Below are positions 1 through 7,012 of a stretch of DNA of 19,088 nt, in pieces. The DNA is taken from assembly GCA_016293265.1 (NCBI GenBank), contig JAEDEN010000033.1:1-19088 (forward strand), given 5' to 3'. The stretch comes from Oscillospiraceae bacterium (GTDB taxonomy: Bacteria; Bacillota; Clostridia; Oscillospirales; Oscillospiraceae). The translations under genes were made by a program, and so were the position numbers. Position 1 is the first letter of the stretch. Every line of letters starts with the position of its first letter. The notes beneath the pieces were generated by a model. The model had not been told where the DNA came from. It made no database searches and saw nothing but the letters and a program-made list of their open reading frames with translations.

Positions 1-987
1 AATCCGGGTCCAGTGCTCATAGGGGAAATCACAGTAAGTCAGTGTTTCCTCAACACTGTCCTCCACCTTCTTGGCGGCCTCTTTCAGCTTCATTTCCCTC
101 AGCTGGGCCACCACAGCTTTCGCTTTTTCACGGGCAGCCTTCTTGCTTTCCTGGGCATGGATCGCCTTGAGCATCTTGGCCACTAATTTTACTTTGGAGC
201 GAGGAACAACAGAAAACACATTGTGGTAAAAATGAACCGTACAGCGCTGGTATTTGGCGTCAGGAAACACTTCTCCCACGGCTTCCAGCATTCCCAGGCA
301 CTTGTCCCCAACAATGAGTTTCACACCGTCTAATCCTCTGCTTTTGAGCCACTGAAAGAAGTTCACCCAACTGGCCTTGTCCTCTTTCATGCCCTCGGCA
401 GCGCCCAGAACCTCACGGTATCCGTCCTCATTCACCGCGATTGCCACCAAAATCGCGACATTTTCGTACTCTCCGCCCCAGTTGCGCCGCAGGTAGATAC
501 CGTCCACATAGACATACGGATACTTGCCTCCCTGCAGAGTACGGTTCCGCCAATCCTCAATGTGGACATAGGCTTTCTTGTTTAACTCACTGATGGTGGC
601 AGGAGATACCTTGCTGCCCCACAGGGCCTCGGTAATATCCTCCACACGGCGCACAGAGACGCCGGCGAGGTACATTTCGATGAGGGCTTCCTCCACGCTG
701 CTCTCCCGGCGGCGATACCGCTCGATGATGGCCGTTTCAAAAGAGACGCCCTTGAGGCGGGGCACATGGAGCGTGACGTCTCCGGAGGTGGTGGTAAGGT
801 TCCGGTCATAGTGGCCGCTGCGGTAGCCCTGGCGGGCCTCATTGCGCTCGTAGCGGGCAGCCTGGGTCAGCATCGAAGCTTCCTGCTCCAGCAGTTCATT
901 CAGCGTTTCTTCCACGCTGCCTCGGACCAATTCCTTAAGCTGACCCTTGATTACTTCCTCGTTTAGCTGTACAATTTTCTCGGACAT
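1..987 (-). CDS. IS256-family (Mutator-like) DDE transposase, 3' end missing
   Basis: The frame encodes 329 residues and is cut by the left window edge. IS256 transposases are about 400 residues, so roughly the last fifth is missing. The protein cuts and joins the ends of its own element using an RNase H-fold DDE catalytic core. Visible catalytic residues are Asp162 in YVDGIYLRRN and Asp228 in VGDKCLG. The family C..H motif follows as Cys249 and His252 in YQRCTVHFYHN. The third acidic residue is expected just beyond the window. The N-terminal 150 residues match the family, including GYRSGHYDR and VPRLKG. The start at 985-987 was chosen because GAAAGGAG lies 10 bases upstream. No frameshift or stop is seen, so the copy may be active. 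Confidence 0.95.
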   Translation of the reverse strand, partial: MSEKIVQLNEEVIKGQLKELVRGSVEETLNELLEQEASMLTQAARYERNEARQGYRSGHYDRNLTTTSGDVTLHVPRLKGVSFETAIIERYRRRESSVEEALIEMYLAGVSVRRVEDITEALWGSKVSPATISELNKKAYVHIEDWRNRTLQGGKYPYVYVDGIYLRRNWGGEYENVAILVAIAVNEDGYREVLGAAEGMKEDKASWVNFFQWLKSRGLDGVKLIVGDKCLGMLEAVGEVFPDAKYQRCTVHFYHNVFSVVPRSKVKLVAKMLKAIHAQESKKAAREKAKAVVAQLREMKLKEAAKKVEDSVEETLTYCDFPYEHWTRI

Positions 988-1055
988 GGTTTACAGACTC
1001 CTTTCAGAATGGTGTGTCGCAACTTCATTCTACCAGAGGCCTGCAAGCCATGTCT

Positions 1056-1083
1056 ATTATTATGCCGTTTTGAATTTGCGCAA
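1056..1083 (-). promoter_or_regulatory. Possible transposase promoter inside the IS end
   Basis: On the minus strand, TTGCGC (1078-1083) is followed after 16 bases by AATAAT (1056-1061), about 70 bases upstream of the transposase start. The -35 box lies inside the presumed terminal repeat, as is common in insertion sequences. The match to sigma-A consensus is only moderate. Confidence 0.35.
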
Positions 1084-1099
1084 CTTATTGTATCTTATC

Positions 1100-1157
1100 G
1101 CAGCAACAGCACAATGGCGCAGCCGGCAAAAACAGAGATATCTCTTGATCGTCTCAA
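1100..1157 (-). pseudogene. 5' remnant of a gene interrupted by the IS256-like element
   Basis: On the minus strand GGGGGAG is followed after 6 bases by a TTG start (1155-1157). It opens a short frame reading MRRSRDISVFAGCAIVLLLR and then a stop supplied by the first bases of the IS end (the CGA TAA junction at 1099-1100). The peptide has a basic N-terminus and a hydrophobic stretch, like a signal peptide or membrane anchor, and VFAGC resembles a lipobox. Upstream in the same frame is a stop and no ATG. The simple reading is that the element landed just after the signal sequence of a secreted protein. The rest of that gene would lie beyond the other IS end. The short length and TTG start make this tentative. 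Confidence 0.4.
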
Positions 1158-1283
1158 TGTGCTCTCCCCCTGACCCTTTTTCTGTTATGCCGCCTCGCCA
1201 CAGGTACAGCAGCGTATACACCAGCTTTTAAAGCCATCGAAAAGATGCGGGCATAACGCCTGCATCATATTCATTCCATCGTT

Positions 1284-1313
1284 ATTATAGCGTGCTTTCT
1301 TCCAATGTGGAAA
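1284..1313 (-). promoter_or_regulatory. Candidate promoter of the interrupted gene
   Basis: A perfect minus-strand TATAAT (1284-1289) has TTTCCA (1308-1313) 18 bases upstream. It points towards the broken frame at 1157, giving a leader of about 120 bases. The -10 box is strong and the -35 box weak. Confidence 0.4.
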
Positions 1314-1339
1314 GGGCAAAACTCTTTGGCTCTGTTATA

Positions 1340-1358
1340 GACCATCCGGTAGATGGTC
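1340..1358. repeat. Perfect hairpin GACCATC-CGGTA-GATGGTC downstream of the HAD gene
   Basis: A 7-bp perfect inverted repeat with a 5-base loop lies 54 bases past the stop of the HAD phosphatase. No T-run follows on either strand, so it is not a typical intrinsic terminator. It may be a processing site, an operator or chance. Confidence 0.35.
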
Positions 1359-1411
1359 CCGCTGATGAAAAAGGTATATCTATTGCACTGGGGATGTTAG
1401 CAATTACATTT

Positions 1412-2215
1412 TTACGGGGAAACAGAATGAGCCAACCTCACGATATCCCCCACACCATCCAGGACGATGCTGGGACGGTAGGCGTAGGTTTTCAGCGTTT
1501 CCATGGTAGACACACCGGAGAGCACCAGGACAGTGGACATACCGCTTTCCATACCGGAGATCACGTCGGTGTCCATCCGGTCACCCACCATAACCGCATC
1601 GCCGGAATGGCAATTCAGCAGCCGCAGCCCGGTGCGCATCATCAGGGGATTGGGCTTTCCACAGAAATAGGCCTGGGTTCCGGTGGCCATTTCAATGGGG
1701 GCGACCAGAGCGCGGCAGGCGGGAGCGATCCCGTTTTCAATGGGACCGGACACATCAGAGTTTGCCCCAATAAGCTTGGCCCCACGGAGGACAAGATTGG
1801 TGGCCTTTGTCAGGGTATCCAGGGAATAGGAGCGGCCTTCGCCCACCACCACATAATCCGGATTCACGTCGTTCATGGTGATGCCCGCATCATAAAGAGC
1901 ATTGAGAAGCCCCGCCTCGCCAATGGCAAATACAGAGCAGCCGGGGGCCTGTTCCTTCAAAAATGCCGCGGTAGCCAGGGCGCTGGTATAGAAATGCTCC
2001 TCAGAGACATCCAGTCCCATGCGGGCCAGCTTCTGCTGCAGCTCCCTGGGGGTATATCCGCTGTTGTTGGTCAGGAACAGGTATTCCTTTTTCTCCTCAT
2101 GCAGCCACTGGATGAATTCCGCTACGCCGGGTAAGATTTGATTTCCGTGATAGATCACGCCATCCATATCACAAATGAACCCGCGCTTTTGATTAAAGTC
2201 AAATGTAAGCTCCAT
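1412..2215 (-). CDS. HAD superfamily IIA phosphatase (NagD/AraL-like)
   Basis: This 267-residue cytoplasmic phosphatase of the NagD/AraL/phosphoglycolate-phosphatase type removes phosphate from small sugar or polyol phosphates by way of a phospho-aspartate. All four HAD motifs are present: motif I DMDGVIY with nucleophile Asp16 and acid Asp18, motif II FLTNNS around Thr49, motif III Lys187 in GKPNP, and motif IV GDRMDTD with Asp212 and Asp217 holding magnesium. The cap domain between motifs II and III is of the IIA type. Length is normal for the family. The start follows a strong AGGAGG 5 bases upstream. The gene stands alone between an IS insertion and a divergent regulator, so context does not reveal the substrate. 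The exact substrate cannot be read from sequence. Confidence 0.93.
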   Translation of the reverse strand: MELTFDFNQKRGFICDMDGVIYHGNQILPGVAEFIQWLHEEKKEYLFLTNNSGYTPRELQQKLARMGLDVSEEHFYTSALATAAFLKEQAPGCSVFAIGEAGLLNALYDAGITMNDVNPDYVVVGEGRSYSLDTLTKATNLVLRGAKLIGANSDVSGPIENGIAPACRALVAPIEMATGTQAYFCGKPNPLMMRTGLRLLNCHSGDAVMVGDRMDTDVISGMESGMSTVLVLSGVSTMETLKTYAYRPSIVLDGVGDIVRLAHSVSP

Positions 2216-2711
2216 AGTTCCTCCTAAAATTAATAGCTGGATTTTGTGTCAAACCCCGGTAAATGACCGGGGATGAACGGCGGGAAAGAGGCTTCCAATT
2301 CCCCACCGGGACCATATTCGGATACACCGGACAGCGCGGCGGCTCCGTGCGGCCCGCTTCCGGAAGCCGGGCGCTGCAGCTGCCGCCCTCCGCGGACAGC
2401 ATGGCCGATTTTGAAGCATCGCCCGGTTGTTTTATGCCTGATTATTATTATATCCGACAGCTGTCATTTCCGCTACCATATAGCTGCAAAAGGTTTATAA
2501 AATTTTTGAGTGGAAAAATGCCTCAAATGCCTTTTGCCTCAGACAGGTGTGACATTTCCCTGCGGCAAAAGAAATCTGTATATGCACAGGTGCGTCCCTG
2601 GCCCAGCCGCTGACTCCTACTGGCGGAAAGAAATGCTTTGTGGTAAGATACCGTTGAAAAGCGGTTTATTTGCACGGCGCCTGCCGGCAGAGAAGAACGG
2701 AGGAACGGAGT
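2216..2711. other. Divergent intergenic region between the HAD gene and the XRE gene
   Basis: About 500 bases with no convincing gene. The left part (2255-2410) is GC-rich and contains a perfect hairpin at 2257-2275 (CCCCGGT, loop aaatg, ACCGGGG) that would sit in the HAD leader. The middle (2430-2530) is markedly AT-rich. A minus-strand TATAAT at 2447-2452 could be the -10 of the HAD gene, but no good -35 is seen. For the plus-strand XRE gene the best candidate is TTCCCT, 17 bases, TATATG near 2555-2585, which is weak. Short open frames here lack ribosome sites and recognisable content. Confidence 0.5.
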
Positions 2712-3368
2712 ATGGAGAACAATTTGGGCCGCCGCATTCAGATGCTGCGGGAGAGCAATATGATGACCCGGGAGGATTTCGCCCAGCGGATCGGCGTGAT
2801 GCGAAAGACCGTGGTGGACTGGGAGGAGGGCCGCCTGCTTCCTACGGCGGAGCAGTTAGCGGAGATATCTACCTTTTTCCGGGTGGACCCCCGGGCGCTG
2901 GTGGATATGCCGTCTGATGAAGTGAAGCAGGCCGCCGTCCCTGACGGAGCCGCGGGCTCCCGGCGGATGGCCCGGGGACTGATCGCCCTGGTTTTGGGGC
3001 TGATGGCCGTTTGCGGTGCCATGGTGCTGATGCGGACCCTGGCCCCAGCTGCGGAACAGCCCCCGGCCTCGTCCTCTGCGGCGGCAGAGGAGGTCCCCTT
3101 GCCGGAATGCCTGGCCCTTACCGAAACCCCGGCGGCGGTGTGGGACCTGGACAGCGACGGGGAAGGGGAGGTCGTTCCGCTGGGCGGGGAGGAAATCCTC
3201 TTTTTCCGGGCAGCCGGCGGCGGCTATACCGCCTATGCTCTGGCGGAGCCCCTTCCTGAGGGGGCCGTACTCACCGCCGCCGACGGAGTGTTTATCCTGA
3301 CGGGGAAAGACGGTGGAATGCGGGTCTACTCCATCCTCCGGGACGGCGCCCTGTGGCCCGCCGGGTAA
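2712..3368 (+). CDS. Membrane-anchored XRE-family helix-turn-helix protein with external domain
   Basis: This 218-residue protein has three parts. Residues 5-60 form a Cro/CI (XRE) helix-turn-helix domain (MTREDFAQRIGVMRKTVVDW region). Residues 88-108 form one transmembrane helix. Residues 110-218 are predicted to lie outside, starting with an Ala/Pro/Ser linker. The external part includes WDLDSDGEGE (144-153), a DxDxDGxGE pattern like calcium-binding loops in dockerin, EF-hand or FG-GAP proteins. The layout recalls RodZ and other single-pass XRE proteins, but the external domain is not recognisably RodZ-like. The start at 2712 is preferred over an upstream ATG at 2670 because GGAGG lies 8 bases before it and the XRE domain begins at once. 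A terminator follows directly, so it is probably a single-gene transcript. A signal-sensing or envelope role is inference. Confidence 0.82.
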   Translation: MENNLGRRIQMLRESNMMTREDFAQRIGVMRKTVVDWEEGRLLPTAEQLAEISTFFRVDPRALVDMPSDEVKQAAVPDGAAGSRRMARGLIALVLGLMAVCGAMVLMRTLAPAAEQPPASSSAAAEEVPLPECLALTETPAAVWDLDSDGEGEVVPLGGEEILFFRAAGGGYTAYALAEPLPEGAVLTAADGVFILTGKDGGMRVYSILRDGALWPAG

Positions 3369-3371
3369 TGC

Positions 3372-3403
3372 AAAAGCCGCGCCCTACAAACGGTGCGGCT
3401 TTT
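3372..3403 (+). terminator. Intrinsic terminator after the XRE gene
   Basis: A 9-bp perfect stem AAAAGCCGC / GCGGCTTTT starts 4 bases after the XRE stop codon, and the 3' arm ends in four T residues. This should separate the XRE gene from the downstream transporter. Confidence 0.85.
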
Positions 3404-3418
3404 CCGTTGAAAGGAGCG

Positions 3419-3450
3419 TATCTCTGTCCGGCGGGCGTCCGGCAGGGATA
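3419..3450 (+). promoter_or_regulatory. Strong leader hairpin upstream of the EamA gene
   Basis: Twelve base pairs with a single bulged T (3427) and a 7-base loop (3432-3438) form between 3419-3431 and 3439-3450, including one G-T wobble. It lies 60 bases before the EamA start, and an AAAGGAG at 3410-3416 just before it has no start codon in range. No known riboswitch class was recognised. It could be a structured leader or chance. Confidence 0.35.
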
Positions 3451-3509
3451 AGTTCCTCTTGCATCCGGTGCTCCGCGGTGCTACCATGGAGAAAAGGGGG
3501 CTTTTTGTA

Positions 3510-3923
3510 ATGTGGTTCATTCTGGCGCTTTTATCCGCCGTATTTGCGGCGCTGACCTCCATCCTTGCCAAGATCGGCATCGACGGGGTGAATTCCACCC
3601 TGGCCACGGCTATCCGTACCTGTGTGGTGCTGGCCATGTCCTGGGGCATGGTGTTCCTCACCAACGTTCAGGGGGGTATTTCCGCCATCTCCCAGCGGAG
3701 CTGGCTGTTTTTGATCCTCTCCGGTCTTGCCACCGGCGCTTCCTGGCTGTGCTATTATGAGGCGCTTCAGCTTGGACAGGCATCCAAGGTGGTGCCCATC
3801 GACAAGCTCAGCGTGGTCATCACCCTGATCCTGGCGTTCCTCATTTTGAAGGAGCCCTTTACGGGCAAATCCGCCATGGGGGCCGTCCTCATTACGGCGG
3901 GTACGCTTTTGATGGTGCTGTGA
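3510..3923 (+). CDS. Single-domain EamA/DMT-family transporter
   Basis: This is a 137-residue integral membrane protein of the drug/metabolite transporter superfamily. It contains only one EamA repeat of about five transmembrane helices, against ten in full-length members, so it presumably works as a dimer as other half-size DMT proteins do. Typical family features are ALTSILAKIG in helix 1, the WLCYYEAL segment in helix 3-4, KVVPIDKLSVV and FLILKEPFTGK, and a final helix. The start at 3510 is chosen because AAAGGGGG lies 9 bases upstream and the first helix begins at residue 2. An ATG at 3486 has no ribosome site. The substrate is unknown. It is convergent with uvrC and shares its terminator. 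Confidence 0.9.
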   Translation: MWFILALLSAVFAALTSILAKIGIDGVNSTLATAIRTCVVLAMSWGMVFLTNVQGGISAISQRSWLFLILSGLATGASWLCYYEALQLGQASKVVPIDKLSVVITLILAFLILKEPFTGKSAMGAVLITAGTLLMVL

Positions 3924-3961
3924 ACGGCGGGGAAAGATACCCCGGAAAAATAACGGAAAAC

Positions 3962-3988
3962 AGCCCTGACACCTTGGGTGTCAGGGCT
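3962..3988. terminator. Bidirectional terminator between the EamA gene and uvrC
   Basis: A perfect 12-bp stem AGCCCTGACACC / GGTGTCAGGGCT with a 3-base loop lies between the convergent stops at 3923 and 4014. T-rich tracts follow on both strands (ATTTTTG on plus, GTTTTCC on minus), so it can end both transcripts. Confidence 0.92.
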
Positions 3989-4013
3989 ATTTTTGCTTGC
4001 CGGACTTGCCTGC

Positions 4014-5837
4014 TTACGTCTGGCCGTGGAAATGCTTGTAGACCGCCTCGGCGGCATTGCGGGGAAGCACGGCGGAAAGCTGCTCCACATCTGCCTCCCG
4101 GATGGCCTTCACGGTGCCGAAGTGCTTTCGCAGGGCCTCCTTGCGCTTTTCGCCCACGCCGGGGATATCATCCAAGGCGGAGCGCAGGGTGGAGCGCTTG
4201 TGGCTTTCGTGGTGGTAGGTGATGGCAAAGCGGTGGGTCTCCTCCTGAATCTGGCCGATGAGGGAGAACACCGCCGGGTTTCCCACGATGCCGATCTCCC
4301 GGCCCTCCGGCGTGACCAGCGCCCGGGTACGGTGGCGGTCGTCCTTCACCATGCCGAAGACCGGGACCGTGACGCCAAAGCTCCGGATGACTTCCAGGGC
4401 GGCCCGGGCATGGGTCTCGCCGCCGTCTATGAGGAACACGTCCGGCAGGGGAAGGAACTTCTCGTCCCCCTCCGCCGCCCGCGCCAGCCTGCGGCGCAGC
4501 ACCTCCTGCATGGAGGCGTAGTCATCGGGATGGCCCTGGAGTTCCTTGATGCGAAAGCGGCGGTAGGCGTTTTTCAGAGGCCGGGTGCCCTGGTAGACCA
4601 CCATGGAGGCCACGATGTCGCTTTTCCCGGTGTTGGAGATATCAAAGGACTCCATCCGGCCCGGCGGAGCGGGAAGGTCCAGCAGCTTTCCCAGCACCGC
4701 CAGGGTATGGGCCACCCGTTCGGCGGCGGTGGTAGCCCGCTGGGCTTCCTCCTCTGCATTCCGCTGGGCCATGGCCCGCAGCTCCGCCTTTTCACCACGC
4801 TGGGGTACATGGACCCAGACCTTGTGGCCCGCCCGTTTTGTGAGAACCTGGGAGAGGTTTTCACATTCTCCGGTGTCAAAGGGGAGAAGGATCTCGTGAG
4901 GCAGGATGGCCCGGGGAAGATAATACTGGGCCGTCAGGGCGGAGAGCATTTCCTCCTCCGTCTCCTCGATGGGAGCGGTGAAGAGCTCTGTCTCACGGCC
5001 TGCCAGGTTGCCCTCCTCCATATGAAGAATGGCGTAGCAGCACTTGCCGCTGCCCCGGCAGATGCCCCAGATGTCCGTGTCGGCGCACAGGCCTGCGATG
5101 ACGGTCTGCTTTTTGCCCAGGGCGCTGATGGCGTTGATGCGGTCCCGCAGAGCCGCTGCCTGCTCAAAGCGCAGGGCCTCCGCCTCCGCCTCCATCTCGG
5201 CGGTCATCTCCCGGAGGAGCTGCTTGGACCTGCCTTCCAGAAGCTGTACCGCCTGGGCGATGCGGCGGTTGTATTCCGCCTCTGTCATCTCGGGGCGGCA
5301 GAATCCGTCGCACCGGCCCATGTGGAAGTTGAGACAGGGCCGCTCCGCTCCGATGTCCCGGGGGAACTTGCGGCTGCAGGTGGGAAGACGCAGGGCGGAG
5401 AGCACCGCGTCCAGGGCCTGATGGGTCTCATACCGGCCGCCGAAGGGGCCGAAGTACCGTGCGGAGTCCGCCGCAGGGCTGTTGACCAGGGAGAAACGGG
5501 GATAGCGCTCCCGGGAAAGGCGGATAAAGGGATAGCCCTTGTCATCCTTGAGGAGAATGTTGTAGTGGGGCATATGGCGCTTGATGAGGGAGTTTTCCAG
5601 CACCAGGGCCTCAAATTCGCTGGAGACAAAGATGGTGTCAAAATGGTCGACCTGGGCCACCATGTTTCGTGTTTTAACGCTGTGGGAGGAACTGTCCTGA
5701 AAATATTGGCTTACCCGGTTTTTGAGCTTTTTGGCCTTGCCCACGTAGATGACCTTGCCGGTCTTGTCCATCATCAGGTACACCCCGGGGGCAAGGGGCA
5801 GGTCGTTGGCCTTCTGGCGGAGTTCATCTTTGGTCAT
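4014..5837 (-). CDS. uvrC: Excinuclease ABC subunit C (UvrC)
   Basis: UvrC is the dual-incision nuclease of nucleotide excision repair. Loaded by UvrB on damaged DNA, it cuts first 3' and then 5' of the lesion. The 607-residue protein has the standard order. The GIY-YIG nuclease occupies about 15-95, with GVY (18-20), YVG (31-33), Arg41 and Glu81. A cysteine cluster follows (Cys154, 168, 176, 180), matching the iron-sulfur ligand pattern reported for E. coli UvrC. The UVR helical domain is near 205-242, the RNase H-like nuclease has Asp399, Asp471 and His542/543, and a helix-hairpin-helix tail (IPGVGEKRKEAL) starts at 558. The usual GGKGQ after the second Asp reads GGETH here. AGGAGG lies 5 bases before the start. 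A terminator separates it from the upstream ptsH. Confidence 0.97.
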   Translation of the reverse strand: MTKDELRQKANDLPLAPGVYLMMDKTGKVIYVGKAKKLKNRVSQYFQDSSSHSVKTRNMVAQVDHFDTIFVSSEFEALVLENSLIKRHMPHYNILLKDDKGYPFIRLSRERYPRFSLVNSPAADSARYFGPFGGRYETHQALDAVLSALRLPTCSRKFPRDIGAERPCLNFHMGRCDGFCRPEMTEAEYNRRIAQAVQLLEGRSKQLLREMTAEMEAEAEALRFEQAAALRDRINAISALGKKQTVIAGLCADTDIWGICRGSGKCCYAILHMEEGNLAGRETELFTAPIEETEEEMLSALTAQYYLPRAILPHEILLPFDTGECENLSQVLTKRAGHKVWVHVPQRGEKAELRAMAQRNAEEEAQRATTAAERVAHTLAVLGKLLDLPAPPGRMESFDISNTGKSDIVASMVVYQGTRPLKNAYRRFRIKELQGHPDDYASMQEVLRRRLARAAEGDEKFLPLPDVFLIDGGETHARAALEVIRSFGVTVPVFGMVKDDRHRTRALVTPEGREIGIVGNPAVFSLIGQIQEETHRFAITYHHESHKRSTLRSALDDIPGVGEKRKEALRKHFGTVKAIREADVEQLSAVLPRNAAEAVYKHFHGQT

Positions 5838-5852
5838 AAGCGCCTCCTGGGA

Positions 5853-5871
5853 TCCGCGCCGGGGGCGCGGA
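5853..5871 (-). promoter_or_regulatory. GC hairpin just upstream of the uvrC ribosome site
   Basis: TCCGCGCC / GGCGCGGA form an 8-bp stem with a 3-base loop, ending about 5 bases before the AGGAGG of uvrC on the minus strand. It is very stable and could affect initiation. No promoter for uvrC was recognised in the 141-base gap. Confidence 0.35.
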
Positions 5872-5929
5872 GGGTGGTGTTGCGGGAGGGGCCGTCCCCG
5901 GGAAAGGGGGAAAGCGTCCCGGATGAAAA

Positions 5930-5956
5930 AAGCAGCTCCGCTGTGCGGAGCTGCTT
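5930..5956 (-). terminator. Intrinsic terminator after ptsH
   Basis: A perfect 12-bp stem AAGCAGCTCCGC / GCGGAGCTGCTT with a 3-base loop lies 22 bases past the ptsH stop. On the minus strand the stem runs into six T residues. It should isolate ptsH from uvrC. Confidence 0.9.
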
Positions 5957-5978
5957 CAGGGGATTGTATCCTGTTGGA

Positions 5979-6242
5979 TTATTCGCCGAAATTGTCGTTC
6001 ACCAGCTCCACCAGAGCGCCGACAGCTTCCTTCTCATCAGCGCCGTCAGCAATCAGGGTGATGGTGGTGCCCTTCACAATGCCCAGAGACAGAACGCCCA
6101 GCAGGCTCTTGGCGTTGACGCGGCGATCCTCCTTTTCGACCCAGATGCCGCTTTTGAACTCATTGGCCTTCTGGATGAAGAAAGTGGCGGGTCTTGCATG
6201 CAGACCGACTTCATTGTTGACAGTGATCTCCTGTGTATACAT
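5979..6242 (-). CDS. ptsH: Phosphocarrier protein HPr of the PTS
   Basis: HPr carries phosphate from Enzyme I to the sugar-specific EIIA proteins of the phosphotransferase system. This 87-residue copy has the active-site histidine His15 in GLHARPA and the regulatory serine Ser46 in NAKSLLG. The serine is the target of HPr kinase in Gram-positive carbon catabolite repression, so this is HPr and not Crh. The start at 6242 is preferred to an upstream in-frame ATG at 6263, because the AAAGGAG ribosome site lies inside that extension, 9 bases before the chosen ATG, and the resulting numbering puts His and Ser at their canonical positions. It has its own strong promoter and terminator and no ptsI beside it, so it is a single-gene unit. 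Confidence 0.96.
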   Translation of the reverse strand: MYTQEITVNNEVGLHARPATFFIQKANEFKSGIWVEKEDRRVNAKSLLGVLSLGIVKGTTITLIADGADEKEAVGALVELVNDNFGE

Positions 6243-6310
6243 GATACAGCTCTCCTTTTCCATACCAAGTTGATTCGACAGCGAGGTATTACAAGTCGTT
6301 ATCCTATATT

Positions 6311-6339
6311 ATCATACCCGTTTTTTGCCGCTTCGTCAA
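6311..6339 (-). promoter_or_regulatory. Sigma-A promoter of ptsH
   Basis: On the minus strand TTGACG (6334-6339), a 17-base spacer and TATGAT (6311-6316) give a near-consensus vegetative promoter, with a leader of about 60 bases to the HPr start. Confidence 0.88.
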
Positions 6340-6592
6340 CGGCGATTTTCACAAACATTTTCTGAAAGCAATTCCGGGCCACTCCTATTTTTGGTAGTTT
6401 GCACCACTATTCTCTTCGATAAACAGGAAAAAAGATGCTTTTTGAAACTTTTTGAGAAAAAGCCGGAGCGCCCCCCCTTGTGAAATTTTCGCAAAAAAAA
6501 AGACAGAATGTGCCATGGTTCACTCTTTCCGTCAAGGGCATAATAGGATTCGGGTATCGCAAACATCTTTCCTGAACAAAGGAGATGGAAGT
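6340..6592. other. AT-rich intergenic region between ptsH and the lipoprotein gene
   Basis: No gene is visible. The stretch includes a 7-bp hairpin at 6437-6463 (GCTTTTT / AAAAAGC), a run of seven C at about 6471-6477 and a run of nine A near 6493. A CATAAT at 6539-6544 could be the -10 of the downstream lipoprotein gene, but no -35 box at good spacing was found. Confidence 0.4.
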
Positions 6593-7003
6593 ATGAAGAA
6601 GCATTTCACTCTTGTGCTGCTGACACTGGCCCTTTTGTGCGCGTTGACCGGGTGCGGCGGCAGAAAGGAACCCGCCGGCAATAACGCCAACGGTGATACC
6701 ACTGTCACCAACCCCGACAACTCCAACGGCGGCAACAGCCTTGTCGGCGACGTGGAAAACGGAGTCAATGACGTGGGCGACGCCATCATGAATGGCGCCG
6801 ACCGGGTGGAGGATGGCCTCACCGGTGACAATACCGCCAACGGCAATACCAACGGCACCGTCAACGGCGGCACCAGTGGCACCACAAACGGAGCCACCTC
6901 CGGCGTCCCCTATGACGAGATGATGCGCAACGCCCGTGTTCACGACGGGGACGGCATTCTCTCGGACGGTGAGAACGCCGTCAGCAGAAACGGAAATTGG
7001 TAA
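6593..7003 (+). CDS. Small Asn/Gly/Thr-rich lipoprotein of unknown function
   Basis: The 136-residue product has a clear lipoprotein signal peptide: Lys2-Lys3, a hydrophobic core, and lipobox ALTGC with the lipidated cysteine at position 21. It should therefore be anchored on the outer face of the membrane. The mature part is low-complexity. An Asn-rich linker is followed by an amphipathic stretch (GDVENGVNDVGDAIMNGADRV region), then an Asn/Gly/Thr repeat tract (about residues 78-102), and a short C-terminal segment around VPYDEMMRNARVHDGD. No family was recognised. The start follows AAAGGAG 8-9 bases upstream. Longer upstream starts at 6452 have no ribosome site and would bury the signal peptide. 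A strong terminator follows 10 bases after the stop. Confidence 0.85.
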   Translation: MKKHFTLVLLTLALLCALTGCGGRKEPAGNNANGDTTVTNPDNSNGGNSLVGDVENGVNDVGDAIMNGADRVEDGLTGDNTANGNTNGTVNGGTSGTTNGATSGVPYDEMMRNARVHDGDGILSDGENAVSRNGNW

Positions 7004-7012
7004 ACCCGCCGG

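Larger units (their letters stand above)
1..1099 (-). mobile_element. IS256-family insertion sequence, one end (other end outside window)
   Basis: The segment holds an IS256-type transposase reading leftwards, and a plausible terminal inverted repeat upstream of it. On the minus strand the element appears to begin at 1099 with GATAAGATACAATAAGTTGC. From memory this resembles the IS256 terminus, which also starts GATAA and has a TTGTGTAAA-like core about 17 bases in. The 112-base distance from this end to the transposase start fits the family. The exact boundary is inferred, because the other end and the target duplication lie outside the window. Confidence 0.75.

Noticed and set aside
578..1231. 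Short plus-strand frames opposite the transposase and in its upstream region
   Set aside because: No ribosome sites and no recognisable content. They overlap the IS256 transposase or its terminal region.
1310..1345. GGCTCTGTTATAG near a hairpin, considered as another IS terminus
   Set aside because: No matching inverted copy or transposase fragment is visible in the window.
2199..2613. Small frames in the GC-rich part of the HAD-XRE gap
   Set aside because: No ribosome sites, composition-driven and overlapping one another on both strands.
3473..3485. Minus-strand GGTAGCACCGCGG, close to the T-box core
   Set aside because: It lacks the AGGG prefix, a terminator/antiterminator and a suitable downstream minus-strand gene. 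Probably chance.
3978..6365. A 795-codon open frame on the plus strand opposite uvrC and ptsH
   Set aside because: It is the complement of two clearly recognised minus-strand genes, has no ribosome site, and reflects GC-rich codon bias.
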